A stretch of 10,606 nucleotides of DNA from Rhodospirillales bacterium (GTDB lineage Bacteria > Pseudomonadota > Alphaproteobacteria > Acetobacterales > Acetobacteraceae): contig JAGWZS010000040.1 of the NCBI GenBank assembly GCA_018971905.1, positions 1 to 10,606 of the forward strand, given 5' to 3'. Of the stretch, positions 1-7,171 are shown piece by piece. A program made the position numbers and the translations under genes. The notes under the pieces are model-generated. The model did not search any database, was not told the origin of the DNA, and saw only the letters and a list, made by a program, of their open reading frames with translations. The stretch's first letter is position 1. Each line of letters begins with the position of its first letter.

Positions 1-1
1 A

Positions 2-583
2 GTCGAGGCCGTTGAAACCAGTGACGGACAGCGTTTCCCGGCGGATCTTGTGCTTGTGGGGATTGGGGTGATCCCGAACACGGAGCTTGCCGCACAAGCG
101 GGTCTTGCGGTTGGCAACGGGATCATCGTGAATGAGCATCTCACCACGAGCGATCCTTTCATATCGGCCATAGGGGATTGCGCGTTGCACCCAAACCCTT
201 ACGCGGTAAATGGCACCATAAGGCTGGAGTCTGTTCAGGGGGCGGTGGATCAGGCGCGTTGTGTTGCCGATTGCCTGACCGGGCATCCCGCATCCTACGG
301 GAGCCTGCCGTGGTTCTGGAGCGACCAGGGCGCATCGAAGCTGCAAATCGCCGGGCTGACGCAACCGCATGACCAGACAGTGGTCCGCGAAACCAATGCA
401 GACGGCAAGGCTGGTTTGTCGGTTTATTGTTTCCGGTCTGGCAGGCTGATCGGCGTGGAATCCGTGAACCGGCCGCTTGACCATGCGCTTGCCCGGAAAT
501 TGCTGGCCGCGGGAGGAGACATGCCAACCCCAGAGGATGTCGCGGCCCCAACGTTTGAGCTTAAAAGCTGGATAAAGCCATAA
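2..583 (+). CDS. FAD-dependent ferredoxin reductase, C-terminal part (5' end outside window)
   Basis: The reading frame is open from the first bases, so this is the last 193 residues of a protein whose family is usually about 400 residues. Visible are the end of the NAD-binding domain (VGIGVIPNTELA), the second FAD-contact motif (TSDPFISAIGDCA, with the Asp that contacts the flavin ribityl chain in this family), and a C-terminal reductase domain opening with LPWFWSDQGASKLQIAGL. That last block is typical of putidaredoxin-, rhodocoxin- and rubredoxin-reductase-like flavoproteins. They pass electrons from NAD(P)H through FAD to a small [2Fe-2S] ferredoxin, often serving a cytochrome P450 or an oxygenase, in the cytoplasm. 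The partner ferredoxin and oxygenase are not in the window and may lie upstream. The next gene starts 93 bases downstream and seems functionally separate. The family call is firm; the physiological partner is unknown. Confidence 0.9.
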   Translation, partial: VEAVETSDGQRFPADLVLVGIGVIPNTELAAQAGLAVGNGIIVNEHLTTSDPFISAIGDCALHPNPYAVNGTIRLESVQGAVDQARCVADCLTGHPASYGSLPWFWSDQGASKLQIAGLTQPHDQTVVRETNADGKAGLSVYCFRSGRLIGVESVNRPLDHALARKLLAAGGDMPTPEDVAAPTFELKSWIKP

Positions 584-619
584 AGCCATGCGCGCTCGCG
601 CAGGCGTAACGGGGCGCTA

Positions 620-650
620 TTTTCATGACGGCGGTGGCCGGCCGTAGTAT
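620..650 (+). promoter_or_regulatory. Possible promoter for the AidB-like gene
   Basis: TTTTCA (620-625) and TAGTAT (645-650) each match four of six positions of the sigma-70 boxes, but the 19-base spacer is long. The predicted start would leave a leader of about 20 bases before the ATG at 677. The box lies in the 93-base gap after the reductase gene. The match is weak, and readthrough from upstream is equally possible. Confidence 0.2.
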
Positions 651-676
651 GATCCCCGCAAAACGCGAGGCCTCAT

Positions 677-2305
677 ATGTCAGCCTATGCCACGCATGTG
701 GTCAGTAACCAGCCACCGCCGTTGGAGGATTTCGATGCCTGGCGTTCGGATGCGCCGCTGCGGGACGCGGTGCGCGTTTTCGGCGCGCAATGGGCCGTTC
801 CGCGCCTGGCGGCCTGCGGCGTGCGGGTGGGTTCGGCGCATGTTCAGGCTCTGGCGCGGCTGGCTAACCATTTCATCCCGGAACTGCATACACACGACCG
901 CTACGGAAACCGTATTGATGAGGTGGCGTTCCACCCGGCATGGCACACCCTATCGGAGCTTTCGCGCGCCGATGAAGTTCATGCCCTTGGCTGGACCGAA
1001 CCCCGGGCTGGCGCCCATGTCGCGCGGGCGGCACTGTCTTATTTGTGGGCCCAGGGTGAGGCGGGGGTAGGCTGCCCGGCAGCCATGACCTTTGCCTCCC
1101 TGGCCGCGCTGCGCCATGCGCCCGAGGTGCTGGCAAGCTTTCAACCGCAAATTCTGTCCCCGCTTTACGACCCCCGTTCCATTCCACCCCAGCAGAAGCC
1201 CGCTCTCATTGTAGCCATGGCGATGACGGAAAAGCAGGGTGGCTCGGACCTGCGCCAGATTACAACAGAAGCGGTACCCATCAGCGGTGGCTGGTACGCG
1301 CTCACGGGCCATAAATGGTTCTTCTCGGTGCCAACCGCGGATTTGTTTCTCACCCTGGCCCGCACGCCAGCGGGCCCTACCTGCTTTCTGGCGCAAGGCT
1401 GGCGTGAAGATGGCAGCCGTAACCGGCTGCTGATCCAGCGGCTGAAAGAGAAATGCGGTAATCGTTCCAACGCCGCCTCGGAGGTTGAGTTCCGCGGGCT
1501 TGAGGCACGGATTATTGGCGAGGAAGGCCGCGGGATTGCCACCATTCTGAACATGGCGCATCTCACGCGGTTGGAATGTGCATTGGGCAGTGCCGGGCAG
1601 ATGCGCCAGGCCGTACGTCTGGCGTTGCATCACGCTTGTCATCGCGCCGCGTTCGGGCGGCGGTTGAGTGAACAACCCGCCATGGCCAATGTGCTGGCCG
1701 ACCTGGCGCTGGAGAGTGAAGCCGCGACCTGGCTGGCGATGCGGGCGGCGGCGGCGCTGGATGCCAGCGACCGCGACGAGGGGGAGCGAGTCTTAAGCCG
1801 CATTCTGGCGCCGCTGGCGAAATACTGGGTGTGCAAGCGCGCGCCGATGGTGATTGCCGAAGCGCTGGAGTGCCATGGCGGCAATGGGTTCATTGAGGAG
1901 CATGACATTGCCCGCCTGTACCGCGAGGCGCCGCTGAATGGGCTGTGGGAAGGGTCGGCCAATGTCATCTGTCTGGACATAATGCGCGCCCTGGCCCGCA
2001 CGCCAGAGGGTGCTACGCTGCTGCATGCGGAGATCGCATCTGCCAAGGGCAGGCATCCGGCGCTGGATGCCTGGCTGCAAACAGCCTTGCCCGCCGCCGA
2101 TGAACCCAATGCCCGGCGTCTGGCCGAAGAGCTTGCCCTGGCGCTGGCGGCCAGCTTGTTGCTGCGTTATGCGCCGGCGGAAATCGCCGCTGCCTTTTGC
2201 ATTACGCGCCTGCAACATACGGGCGGATATGCGCTGGGCACATTGCCCGAAAGCGTGGCGTTGGAGGCGCTGATCTCCCGTGCGCAGTATGAAGCAAGCA
2301 GATAG
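677..2305 (+). CDS. aidB: AidB-like acyl-CoA dehydrogenase (DNA alkylation response flavoprotein family)
   Basis: The product has 542 residues, against about 541 for E. coli AidB, and diagnostic blocks lie at similar positions: MTEKQGGSDLR (183-193), GHKWFFS (211-217), RLKEKCGNRSNAASEVEF (255-272), ALECHGGNGFIEE (396-408) and YREAPLNGLWEGSANV (415-430). The Glu of WEGS (425) is the conserved acidic residue near the flavin. Members are FAD-binding homotetramers of the acyl-CoA dehydrogenase fold with an extra C-terminal domain. In E. coli this protein binds DNA and is induced in the Ada response; weak isovaleryl-CoA dehydrogenase activity is reported. The C-terminal 100 residues here are the least conserved part. 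The ATG is preceded by GCGAGG (665-670) at a workable distance. No ada, alkA or alkB lies nearby, so a role in alkylation defence is inferred from family only. A metabolic acyl-CoA dehydrogenase role remains possible. Confidence 0.9.
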   Translation: MSAYATHVVSNQPPPLEDFDAWRSDAPLRDAVRVFGAQWAVPRLAACGVRVGSAHVQALARLANHFIPELHTHDRYGNRIDEVAFHPAWHTLSELSRADEVHALGWTEPRAGAHVARAALSYLWAQGEAGVGCPAAMTFASLAALRHAPEVLASFQPQILSPLYDPRSIPPQQKPALIVAMAMTEKQGGSDLRQITTEAVPISGGWYALTGHKWFFSVPTADLFLTLARTPAGPTCFLAQGWREDGSRNRLLIQRLKEKCGNRSNAASEVEFRGLEARIIGEEGRGIATILNMAHLTRLECALGSAGQMRQAVRLALHHACHRAAFGRRLSEQPAMANVLADLALESEAATWLAMRAAAALDASDRDEGERVLSRILAPLAKYWVCKRAPMVIAEALECHGGNGFIEEHDIARLYREAPLNGLWEGSANVICLDIMRALARTPEGATLLHAEIASAKGRHPALDAWLQTALPAADEPNARRLAEELALALAASLLLRYAPAEIAAAFCITRLQHTGGYALGTLPESVALEALISRAQYEASR

Positions 2306-2311
2306 ACCGGC

Positions 2312-2995
2312 TCAGGCGGGCGCGGGAAGGAAGAACGCCACAGCCTTCTCCACCACCTCTGGCTGGTAGGCGTGGGGGCCGTCGTATTCAACATAGGTAA
2401 CATCATACCCTGCGTCCCTCAGCATCGCCGAGTGCTTCCTGCCGGATCGTTCGATTGGAATCTGCTCGTCCCTGGTGCCGTGGGACATGAATATGAGCGG
2501 CGCGCCCTGCTGACGCTGGACGGTCATGAAGCCAGCCGAGGACACGATGATGTGGGTAACAAACTGCCCGTTAGTGATGCCGAGCGACATGGCATAGCTT
2601 CCTCCGTCGGAATGGCCGGCGAAGGCGAAATGCGTTGGGTCGAGCGTGAAACGGTCCGCGACCGCTGCCAGCGTCGTATCCAGGCGCTCGCGGTCGGGGC
2701 CGTTTCCGCCGATGACGATATCCCAGGTCGGGAACAGTGATTGCGGGGCCAGGAGCAGAAACCCCTGCTGCTTCGCGTGCGTTTCCAGCATTGGCAATAT
2801 TTTTTGTGCACTGCCGCCGCCGCCATGAAACAGCACCACAAGTGGTGTCGGCCGCGTGGGGTCAATGCTGTCCGGCACCACCAGCACAGGGTCCCGTTCA
2901 GTGAACAGGCCAAGGTCATGCCGCCCCGGTGGCAGCGGCGGCAGGGTGGGACTGCGATGGGTGAAATCAAGATGTCCTTGGAGGTAATGATCCAT
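2312..2995 (-). CDS. Alpha/beta-hydrolase, esterase/carboxylesterase type
   Basis: The product has 227 residues from the chosen start. It carries an oxyanion-hole motif LFHGGGGS (about 55-62), a nucleophile elbow GHSDGG with Ser129, a probable catalytic Asp176 in SHGTRDEQIPI, and His208 in DGPHAYQP. This is a complete Ser-Asp-His triad in the order and spacing of the phospholipase/carboxylesterase (Abhydrolase_2) and PHB-depolymerase-like esterases. No signal peptide or membrane segment is visible, so it is probably cytoplasmic. The substrate cannot be told from sequence. The start is ATG at 2995 because GAGGG stands just upstream; a GTG at 3049 would add 18 residues but has no ribosome binding site. 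The gene converges on the AidB-like gene with a 6-base gap and diverges from the methyltransferase gene. Confidence 0.85.
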   Translation of the reverse strand: MDHYLQGHLDFTHRSPTLPPLPPGRHDLGLFTERDPVLVVPDSIDPTRPTPLVVLFHGGGGSAQKILPMLETHAKQQGFLLLAPQSLFPTWDIVIGGNGPDRERLDTTLAAVADRFTLDPTHFAFAGHSDGGSYAMSLGITNGQFVTHIIVSSAGFMTVQRQQGAPLIFMSHGTRDEQIPIERSGRKHSAMLRDAGYDVTYVEYDGPHAYQPEVVEKAVAFFLPAPA

Positions 2996-2999
2996 AATG

Positions 3000-3004
3000 C
3001 CCTC
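3000..3004 (-). promoter_or_regulatory. Ribosome binding site deciding the hydrolase start
   Basis: Read on the minus strand, GAGGG lies four bases before the ATG at 2995. The longer alternative, a GTG at 3049, has no purine-rich stretch before it. This favours the 227-residue protein. Confidence 0.6.
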
Positions 3005-3030
3005 GCGTGATAATATCTGCTGTTGCTGGT

Positions 3031-3147
3031 GCGATAGGCGGCTGGCCACGCATCGTCAATCAACCGCGGCGATAGCCAGGCTGCGGCCTGGACCATTCAG
3101 GCGGACCCGCAGAAATTAGTCTGATTTTAAGAGCTTCCGCCTATCGC
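3031..3147. repeat. Spaced 11-bp inverted repeat in the divergent intergenic region
   Basis: GCGATAGGCGG at 3031-3041 and its exact reverse complement CCGCCTATCGC at 3137-3147 bracket most of the region between the divergently transcribed hydrolase and methyltransferase genes. Each arm lies upstream of one start codon: 35 bases from the hydrolase ATG and 6 bases from the methyltransferase ATG. The core GCGATAG appears a third time at 3069-3075. The arms are seen directly; a role as paired operator sites is inference. Confidence 0.6.
3076..3091. repeat. Short hairpin/palindrome in the divergent intergenic region
   Basis: CCAGGC (3076-3081) and GCCTGG (3086-3091) form a perfect 6-bp stem around a four-base loop TGCG. 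It lies between the arms of the larger inverted repeat and directly follows a GCGATAG core. It could be part of an operator or of a leader structure. No T-run follows on either strand, so it is unlikely to be a terminator. Confidence 0.4.
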
Positions 3148-3153
3148 CATGAT

Positions 3154-4053
3154 ATGGAAGGAATTTCTGCAAGACACCCTCCAGTTGATGATTGCTGGTC
3201 CAGCTGGCTTAACCATGGCCGCGATGGCGGTAATGCCGTTGTGCGGGCGCATGTGGCGGCCCAAACTGCGGCATTCGCGCAAAAGCTTCTCAACCGTGTG
3301 CAAGCACCGCCGGCCACGATGCTCGATATCGGCAGCGGGGATGGGTTGGTGGCCTGGGCGGCTTTGTCCCGCTGGCCGGGCGTAGAAGTCACGATAACGG
3401 ATATCTCACCGGCGCTGCTTGCGCAGGCACAAACTGAAGCTGCAAGGCGCGGTGTTGCGGCTCAATGCCGCTTCGTGCGTGCAAACGCGCAAAGTTTGGA
3501 AGCTGTTGCAGACAGCTCACAGGAGCTGGTTACCAGCCGCTCGGCTTTGGCGTATGTCGAGGATAAACCGGCGGCATTCCGCGCGGCGTTTCGTGTGCTC
3601 AAAGCTGGCGGCATGATAAGCATCGCCGAGCCGCTGTTTCGGGAGCAGATGCTCTCCATGAACGCATGGCAGGATGGCTCGGCCAGCCCCCTGGGGGCAT
3701 TGCTCTACAGATGGAAAGCCGCACAATTCGCAAACCCGTGTGGCGCTGCACAGCCAAATCCGGTGAGCGGCTATACGGAGCAGGATCTGTTCAGTTTTGC
3801 CAGCCAGGCCGGATTCCAGGATTTGCATCTGGAACTACATGTTGATGAGCGCAAGGCACCGCCGCGTGATTGGAAGACATTTTGTGCCATGTCTCCGCAT
3901 CCTCTTGCCCCATCTTCGGCTGAAATTCTGGCCACCAGGTTTTCTCCCGCTGAACGGCAGATATTGGAAGCGGCATTGCGCCCAAGCGTTGAAAGTGGCG
4001 GGTTTGGCATCACCAGCCGGATTATCTACCTGTGTGGCCGTAAAGCAGGGTAG
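3154..4053 (+). CDS. Class I SAM-dependent methyltransferase of unknown substrate
   Basis: The product has 299 residues. The SAM-binding core runs from about 54 to 160. Motif I is MLDIGSGDG (56-64), the acidic residue ending strand 2 is Asp83 in TITDIS, motif III sits around RFVRANAQSL (106-115), and post-motif segments are ELVTSRSALAYV (124-135) and FRVLKAGGMISIAEP (146-160). The arrangement resembles UbiE/COQ5-type small-molecule methyltransferases. The N-terminal DDCWSSWLNHGRDGGN block (12-27) and a C-terminal extension of about 120 residues probably shape the acceptor pocket. No transmembrane or signal segment is seen. The ATG at 3154 has no clear Shine-Dalgarno sequence; another ATG at 3149 is in a different, shorter frame. 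The acceptor is unknown. The divergent hydrolase with a shared control region hints at joint regulation, which is inference. Confidence 0.85.
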   Translation: MEGISARHPPVDDCWSSWLNHGRDGGNAVVRAHVAAQTAAFAQKLLNRVQAPPATMLDIGSGDGLVAWAALSRWPGVEVTITDISPALLAQAQTEAARRGVAAQCRFVRANAQSLEAVADSSQELVTSRSALAYVEDKPAAFRAAFRVLKAGGMISIAEPLFREQMLSMNAWQDGSASPLGALLYRWKAAQFANPCGAAQPNPVSGYTEQDLFSFASQAGFQDLHLELHVDERKAPPRDWKTFCAMSPHPLAPSSAEILATRFSPAERQILEAALRPSVESGGFGITSRIIYLCGRKAG

Positions 4054-4086
4054 CCGGGCAGCCGATTTTTGGCATGGCAGCGGCTT

Positions 4087-4127
4087 CAGCGTTAAATCCG
4101 CCCGAGTGACGGGCGGATTTAACGCTG
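4087..4127. terminator. Probable bidirectional terminator hairpin
   Basis: CAGCGTTAAATCCGCCCG (4087-4104) and its exact reverse complement (4110-4127) form a perfect 18-bp stem closed by a five-base loop AGTGA. It lies in the 82-base gap between the convergent methyltransferase stop (4053) and chemoreceptor stop (4136), where a two-way terminator is expected. Neither strand has a good T-run right after the stem, so it departs from the classic intrinsic form. It may instead block exonucleases or act with Rho. Confidence 0.75.
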
Positions 4128-4135
4128 GCGAAGAC

Positions 4136-6061
4136 CTAGAATTCTTCCATATCCATCGAATTCGCGAAATCCCCGGCCGCGGCCAGCACAGGCTTGAGAA
4201 CGCCGTTGAAGCGCTTTTGCGGTTCGCGCTTGCGCGTTGGTGCGTGCGCTACATTGTGTGCGGTGGCGGGAGCTTCACCAATCTGAAACCGAGCAGTGAG
4301 GGTAACGAGCTTTTCGGTCTCTTGTGCGAGGCTGTGGCAAGCCGCGGTTGATTCTTCAACCATCGCGGCGTTTTGCTGCGTAACCTGATCCATTTGGTTA
4401 ATGGCCGCATTCACCTGGTGAAGGCCCGTGGCCTGTTCCTGGGCAGAAGCCGCAATCTGGCTGACGACACCGCTGATCTCGCCGATTTGGGAGACAATCC
4501 GCGCCAATGCCGTTCCGGTCTGACCCACGAGATCAACCCCTGAAACAACCTGCCTGGTGGATGCCGAGATCAGCGATTTAATCTCTTTTGCCGCATCTGC
4601 GGAGCGTTGCGCCAGCGCCCGCACCTCTGAGGCAACAACCGCAAAACCGCGCCCGGCATCACCGGCGCGTGCGGCTTCCACACCGGCGTTCAATGCCAGC
4701 AAATTCGTCTGGAACGCGATCTCATCGATCACGCCGATAATATTGCTGATCTGCTGGGAGGATGTCTCAATTTCACTCATCGCCGCCACGGCATCCCGCA
4801 CTACACCGCCGCTGCGCTCAGCATCGGATTGCGTGGAAGCTACAACCTCGTGCGCATGTGATGCACCTTCTGCCGTGCGGCGTACGGTTGCCGTGATCTC
4901 GTCCAGTGCCGCCGCGGTTTGTTCAAGGCTGGCGGCCTGCTGTTCGGTCCGGCGCGAAAGATCATCCGCCGCCTCGGCGATTTCTCCTGTGCCGGCGCGG
5001 ATATTTGATGCATTGTTCAGTATGACTTTCATCGTCTCATGCATCTGGTTCATGGCGTTGTTGAAGTCGTTCCGGAGTTTCTCATAATCCGCGCCGAACG
5101 GTGTGTTCAGGCGGAAAACCAAATCGCCCTCAGCAAGTTTTGCCAAGCCAATGGCAAGAGAATTAACGATATTTTCCTGTTCCCGCGCTGCGGCGTCACG
5201 TTCCATTTCGCGGTGGCGGCGTTCCTCTTCGGCGCGGTGGCGTGCGGCTTCCATGTCGCTTTCAAGGCGGATTTTTTCCAATCCCGCGTCTTTGAACACC
5301 TGGACAGCCTGCGCCATGCCGCCGATCTCGTCATGCCGTTCAGTGCCGGCGACCTCGGTATGCAGCTTACCTTCCGCCAACTGGCGCATTGTGTTCGTCA
5401 GGCGGGTTATCGGCCTGCCGATGCTGGAGATTAGGGCCCAGACCAAGCCGCACACCACCAGCATCATCACCGCCAGCGCGATGGTGATGCTGACCTTGCT
5501 TGAAGATTTTGCGCCCTCAATGGACGTGCCGTGGTTTGCCGCCATCATCGCCTGATAGGCGAGATCGTCCACAAGGCGCGCGTTGAACGTGTCATTCAGC
5601 TGTGCCATGGGGCCGGTGATAAGGGCTTCGGCCGCTGGCAGATTGCCGGCGGCGGCATTCGTCGCCGCCGTTGCCGCATCCTGGCTCATCTGCTGGAACG
5701 CGGCTTGAAACCCGTCGCCGTCTCCGGTTTCGCGACCCGGATCCATCGTCGGCTCATAAATTTGCCAGTTGGTGTTAAAATTGTCCGTTTCCGTTTTCAT
5801 GCGGGCAACAAGCTCAGCGAACCGGGCAGGGTCCTTGGTCATAACGGCTTCGCTGGCAAAGCCGAACAGGCGCGATTCGGCGCGCCCCATGGCCTCAATC
5901 GGCGTGGTTCCGGCGATATTGGCTTCAAGCCCTTGGGCGACCGTGGTGACAAAATCGATTCTGGTGAGCGAGAAAATGCCTAAGCCAGCGGTGAAGAGCA
6001 GTACCACCGAAAAGGCGACGATAAGTTTCGTAAGAATTGACCATCTGGAGAGAAATGACAT
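4136..6061 (-). CDS. Methyl-accepting chemotaxis protein (transmembrane chemoreceptor)
   Basis: The product has 641 residues with full receptor architecture. TM1 is at about 12-33, and a periplasmic, probably helical-bundle sensor domain spans about 35-188. TM2 is at about 190-213, and a HAMP domain follows at about 210-262. A charged coiled coil (about 262-298) is followed by a second HAMP-like unit (about 299-350) containing [10 protein letters not shown]. The cytoplasmic signalling hairpin has its conserved tip at about 446-480 ([20 protein letters not shown] then [15 protein letters not shown]). Possible methylation-helix segments include [16 protein letters not shown] (373-388) and [11 protein letters not shown] (564-574). 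Such receptors relay ligand binding through CheW and CheA to the flagellar motor. A flexible tail ends in DMEEF, resembling the CheR/CheB docking pentapeptide but with Met where Trp is usual. No che genes are in the window, and the ligand is unknown. The start ATG at 6061 has only a weak ribosome binding site. Confidence 0.95.
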   Translation of the reverse strand: MSFLSRWSILTKLIVAFSVVLLFTAGLGIFSLTRIDFVTTVAQGLEANIAGTTPIEAMGRAESRLFGFASEAVMTKDPARFAELVARMKTETDNFNTNWQIYEPTMDPGRETGDGDGFQAAFQQMSQDAATAATNAAAGNLPAAEALITGPMAQLNDTFNARLVDDLAYQAMMAANHGTSIEGAKSSSKVSITIALAVMMLVVCGLVWALISSIGRPITRLTNTMRQLAEGKLHTEVAGTERHDEIGGMAQAVQVFKDAGLEKIRLESDMEAARHRAEEERRHREMERDAAAREQENIVNSLAIGLAKLAEGDLVFRLNTPFGADYEKLRNDFNNAMNQMHETMKVILNNASNIRAGTGEIAEAADDLSRRTEQQAASLEQTAAALDEITATVRRTAEGASHAHEVVASTQSDAERSGGVVRDAVAAMSEIETSSQQISNIIGVIDEIAFQTNLLALNAGVEAARAGDAGRGFAVVASEVRALAQRSADAAKEIKSLISASTRQVVSGVDLVGQTGTALARIVSQIGEISGVVSQIAASAQEQATGLHQVNAAINQMDQVTQQNAAMVEESTAACHSLAQETEKLVTLTARFQIGEAPATAHNVAHAPTRKREPQKRFNGVLKPVLAAAGDFANSMDMEEF

Positions 6062-6161
6062 TTTGGCGGGTTTCCGGGAGTGGTTGTGATGCCCCGGGCG
6101 CGGCCCGCAGCGGAGGGCACGATTTCATAGTTGTGTTTAGAAGTGGTTAAATCAGCGGCAG

Positions 6162-6189
6162 TTGGCAAATCCGCCCGGCATGTTATCCG
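6162..6189 (+). promoter_or_regulatory. Possible promoter of the LysR-type gene
   Basis: TTGGCA (6162-6167) matches five of six bases of the -35 box. After 16 bases comes TATCCG (6184-6189), a weak -10 box preceded by TGT, which fits an extended -10. The predicted transcription start would fall at or next to the ATG at 6196, in line with the lack of a Shine-Dalgarno sequence there. The call rests on sequence match alone. Confidence 0.3.
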
Positions 6190-6195
6190 TTCCCC

Positions 6196-7101
6196 ATGCT
6201 CATCCGTCAGCTTTCTTACTTTGTTACCCTTGCCAAGGAGCGGCACTTCGCGCGCGCGGCAGACGCCTGTCACATCACCCAGCCCACATTATCGGCCGCG
6301 ATCCGTAAGCTGGAGGAGGATCTGGGCGTACCCCTGGTGGAGCGCGGGCACCGGTTTGTGGGGCTTACGGCGGATGGCGAAAAGCTGCTGTCATGGTCGC
6401 GGCAAATTCTAACCGACTATCATAGCTTGCGGGCTGATTTAACGGGAGAACGCAAAGGGTTGGTTGGCGAGCTCCGGCTTGGGGTTATCCCCGCGGCGCT
6501 GCCATCGGTGTCTTTTATCACCGAGTGCTTCTGTGCGGCCAACCCGGCCGCGACAGTGACCATCCGGTCGATGACATCGCGCGCGATTGCCGAGGGGTTG
6601 GACGCGTTTGAGCTCGACGGCGGGATCACTTACCTTGAAAATGAGCCGATTAACCATGTGCATCGCGTGCCGCTTTACCGCGAACGCTACAAGCTGGCGG
6701 TGCCGCATAACCACCATCTGGCGGCGCAAAAAGAGGTAAGCTGGCTGAACGCCTCCGCCGAGCGGCTCATTCTGCTGAGCCAGGATATGCAAAACCGGCG
6801 CATTATCGACCGGCTAACCGGTGCGCTTGGCTTTGCGGTCTATCCAACGGTGGTCAGCAATTCCTTCCTCTCCGTCTGCGCGCATCTGCGGCGCGGCGGC
6901 TGGGCCAGCATTGTGCCGCACAGTTTTTTCCATGTTTTCGGGCAACAGCCGGATTTTGCGATACTGGATCTTGTTGATCCCGTACACAGCGAAACAATCG
7001 GGCTCGTGATCTCCGACCGGGAGCCGCGCGGGCCCATGGCGGCAGCGCTCCTGGCCGCCGCCATGGAGGCTGACATCGAAAAAGGTTTCGCGGGGTTATA
7101 A
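6196..7101 (+). CDS. LysR-type transcriptional regulator, probably of formate metabolism
   Basis: The product has 301 residues, the usual length for the family. The N-terminal winged helix-turn-helix spans about 1-60, with FARAADACHITQPTLSAAIRKLEEDLGVPLVER (given in two parts: FARAADACHITQPTLSA, then AIRKLEEDLGVPLVER) carrying the conserved recognition-helix pattern QPTLS-I--LE. A linker helix leads to the periplasmic-binding-protein-like effector domain (about 90-295), which begins GELRLGVIP. The gene is 213 bases upstream of, and on the same strand as, formate dehydrogenase. LysR-type regulators often control adjacent genes, and some are known beside formate dehydrogenases, so regulation of fdh and perhaps fhs is the likely role. 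The effector is unknown. It lacks an obvious OxyR-type redox Cys pair. A LysR-type box overlaps its own stop codon, and it diverges from the chemoreceptor gene with 134 bases between. Confidence 0.9.
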   Translation: MLIRQLSYFVTLAKERHFARAADACHITQPTLSAAIRKLEEDLGVPLVERGHRFVGLTADGEKLLSWSRQILTDYHSLRADLTGERKGLVGELRLGVIPAALPSVSFITECFCAANPAATVTIRSMTSRAIAEGLDAFELDGGITYLENEPINHVHRVPLYRERYKLAVPHNHHLAAQKEVSWLNASAERLILLSQDMQNRRIIDRLTGALGFAVYPTVVSNSFLSVCAHLRRGGWASIVPHSFFHVFGQQPDFAILDLVDPVHSETIGLVISDREPRGPMAAALLAAAMEADIEKGFAGL

Positions 7102-7115
7102 TAGATATCGTCTAT
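7101..7115. promoter_or_regulatory. LysR-type regulator binding box (ATAG-N7-CTAT, T-N11-A)
   Basis: ATAGATATCGTCTAT is a perfect dyad (ATAGA, five bases, TCTAT) and satisfies the T-N11-A rule for LysR-type sites (T7102, A7114). It begins on the last base of the regulator's stop codon and lies about 200 bases before the fdh start. A second small dyad, TTGA-N4-TCAA (7115-7126), adjoins it and could be a weaker activation half. The motif is seen directly; binding by the neighbouring regulator is inference. Confidence 0.55.
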
Positions 7116-7171
7116 TGAAGCGTCAAAAGCTTTCATTGGATTTGCCAGGCCTGAGGGTGTGAATGTCCCGC

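Noticed and set aside
950..1675. A 241-codon open frame on the minus strand inside the AidB-like gene.
   Set aside because: The plus-strand protein matches AidB throughout; the antisense frame has low-complexity composition typical of a shadow in GC-rich DNA.
2996..3049. An 18-residue N-terminal extension of the hydrolase from a GTG at 3049.
   Set aside because: It has no ribosome binding site, would begin with an uninformative Gln-rich stretch, and would swallow one arm of the inverted repeat. The ATG at 2995 follows GAGGG.
6127..6141. A candidate LysR-type autoregulatory site (ATAG half-site) between the chemoreceptor and LysR genes.
   Set aside because: Only one half-site is present; the second half reads TAGA instead of CTAT and the T-N11-A rule is not met.
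6167..6177. AAATCCGCCCG repeats part of the hairpin at 4094-4104.
   Set aside because: It is only an 11-base single-arm match without its partner arm, too little to call a repeat family on its own; it is mentioned only as something to search for.
6062..6195. A sigma-28 (flagellar) promoter for the chemoreceptor gene, suggested by a TAAA at a suitable spacing on the minus strand.
   Set aside because: The downstream element does not resemble the GCCGATAA consensus.
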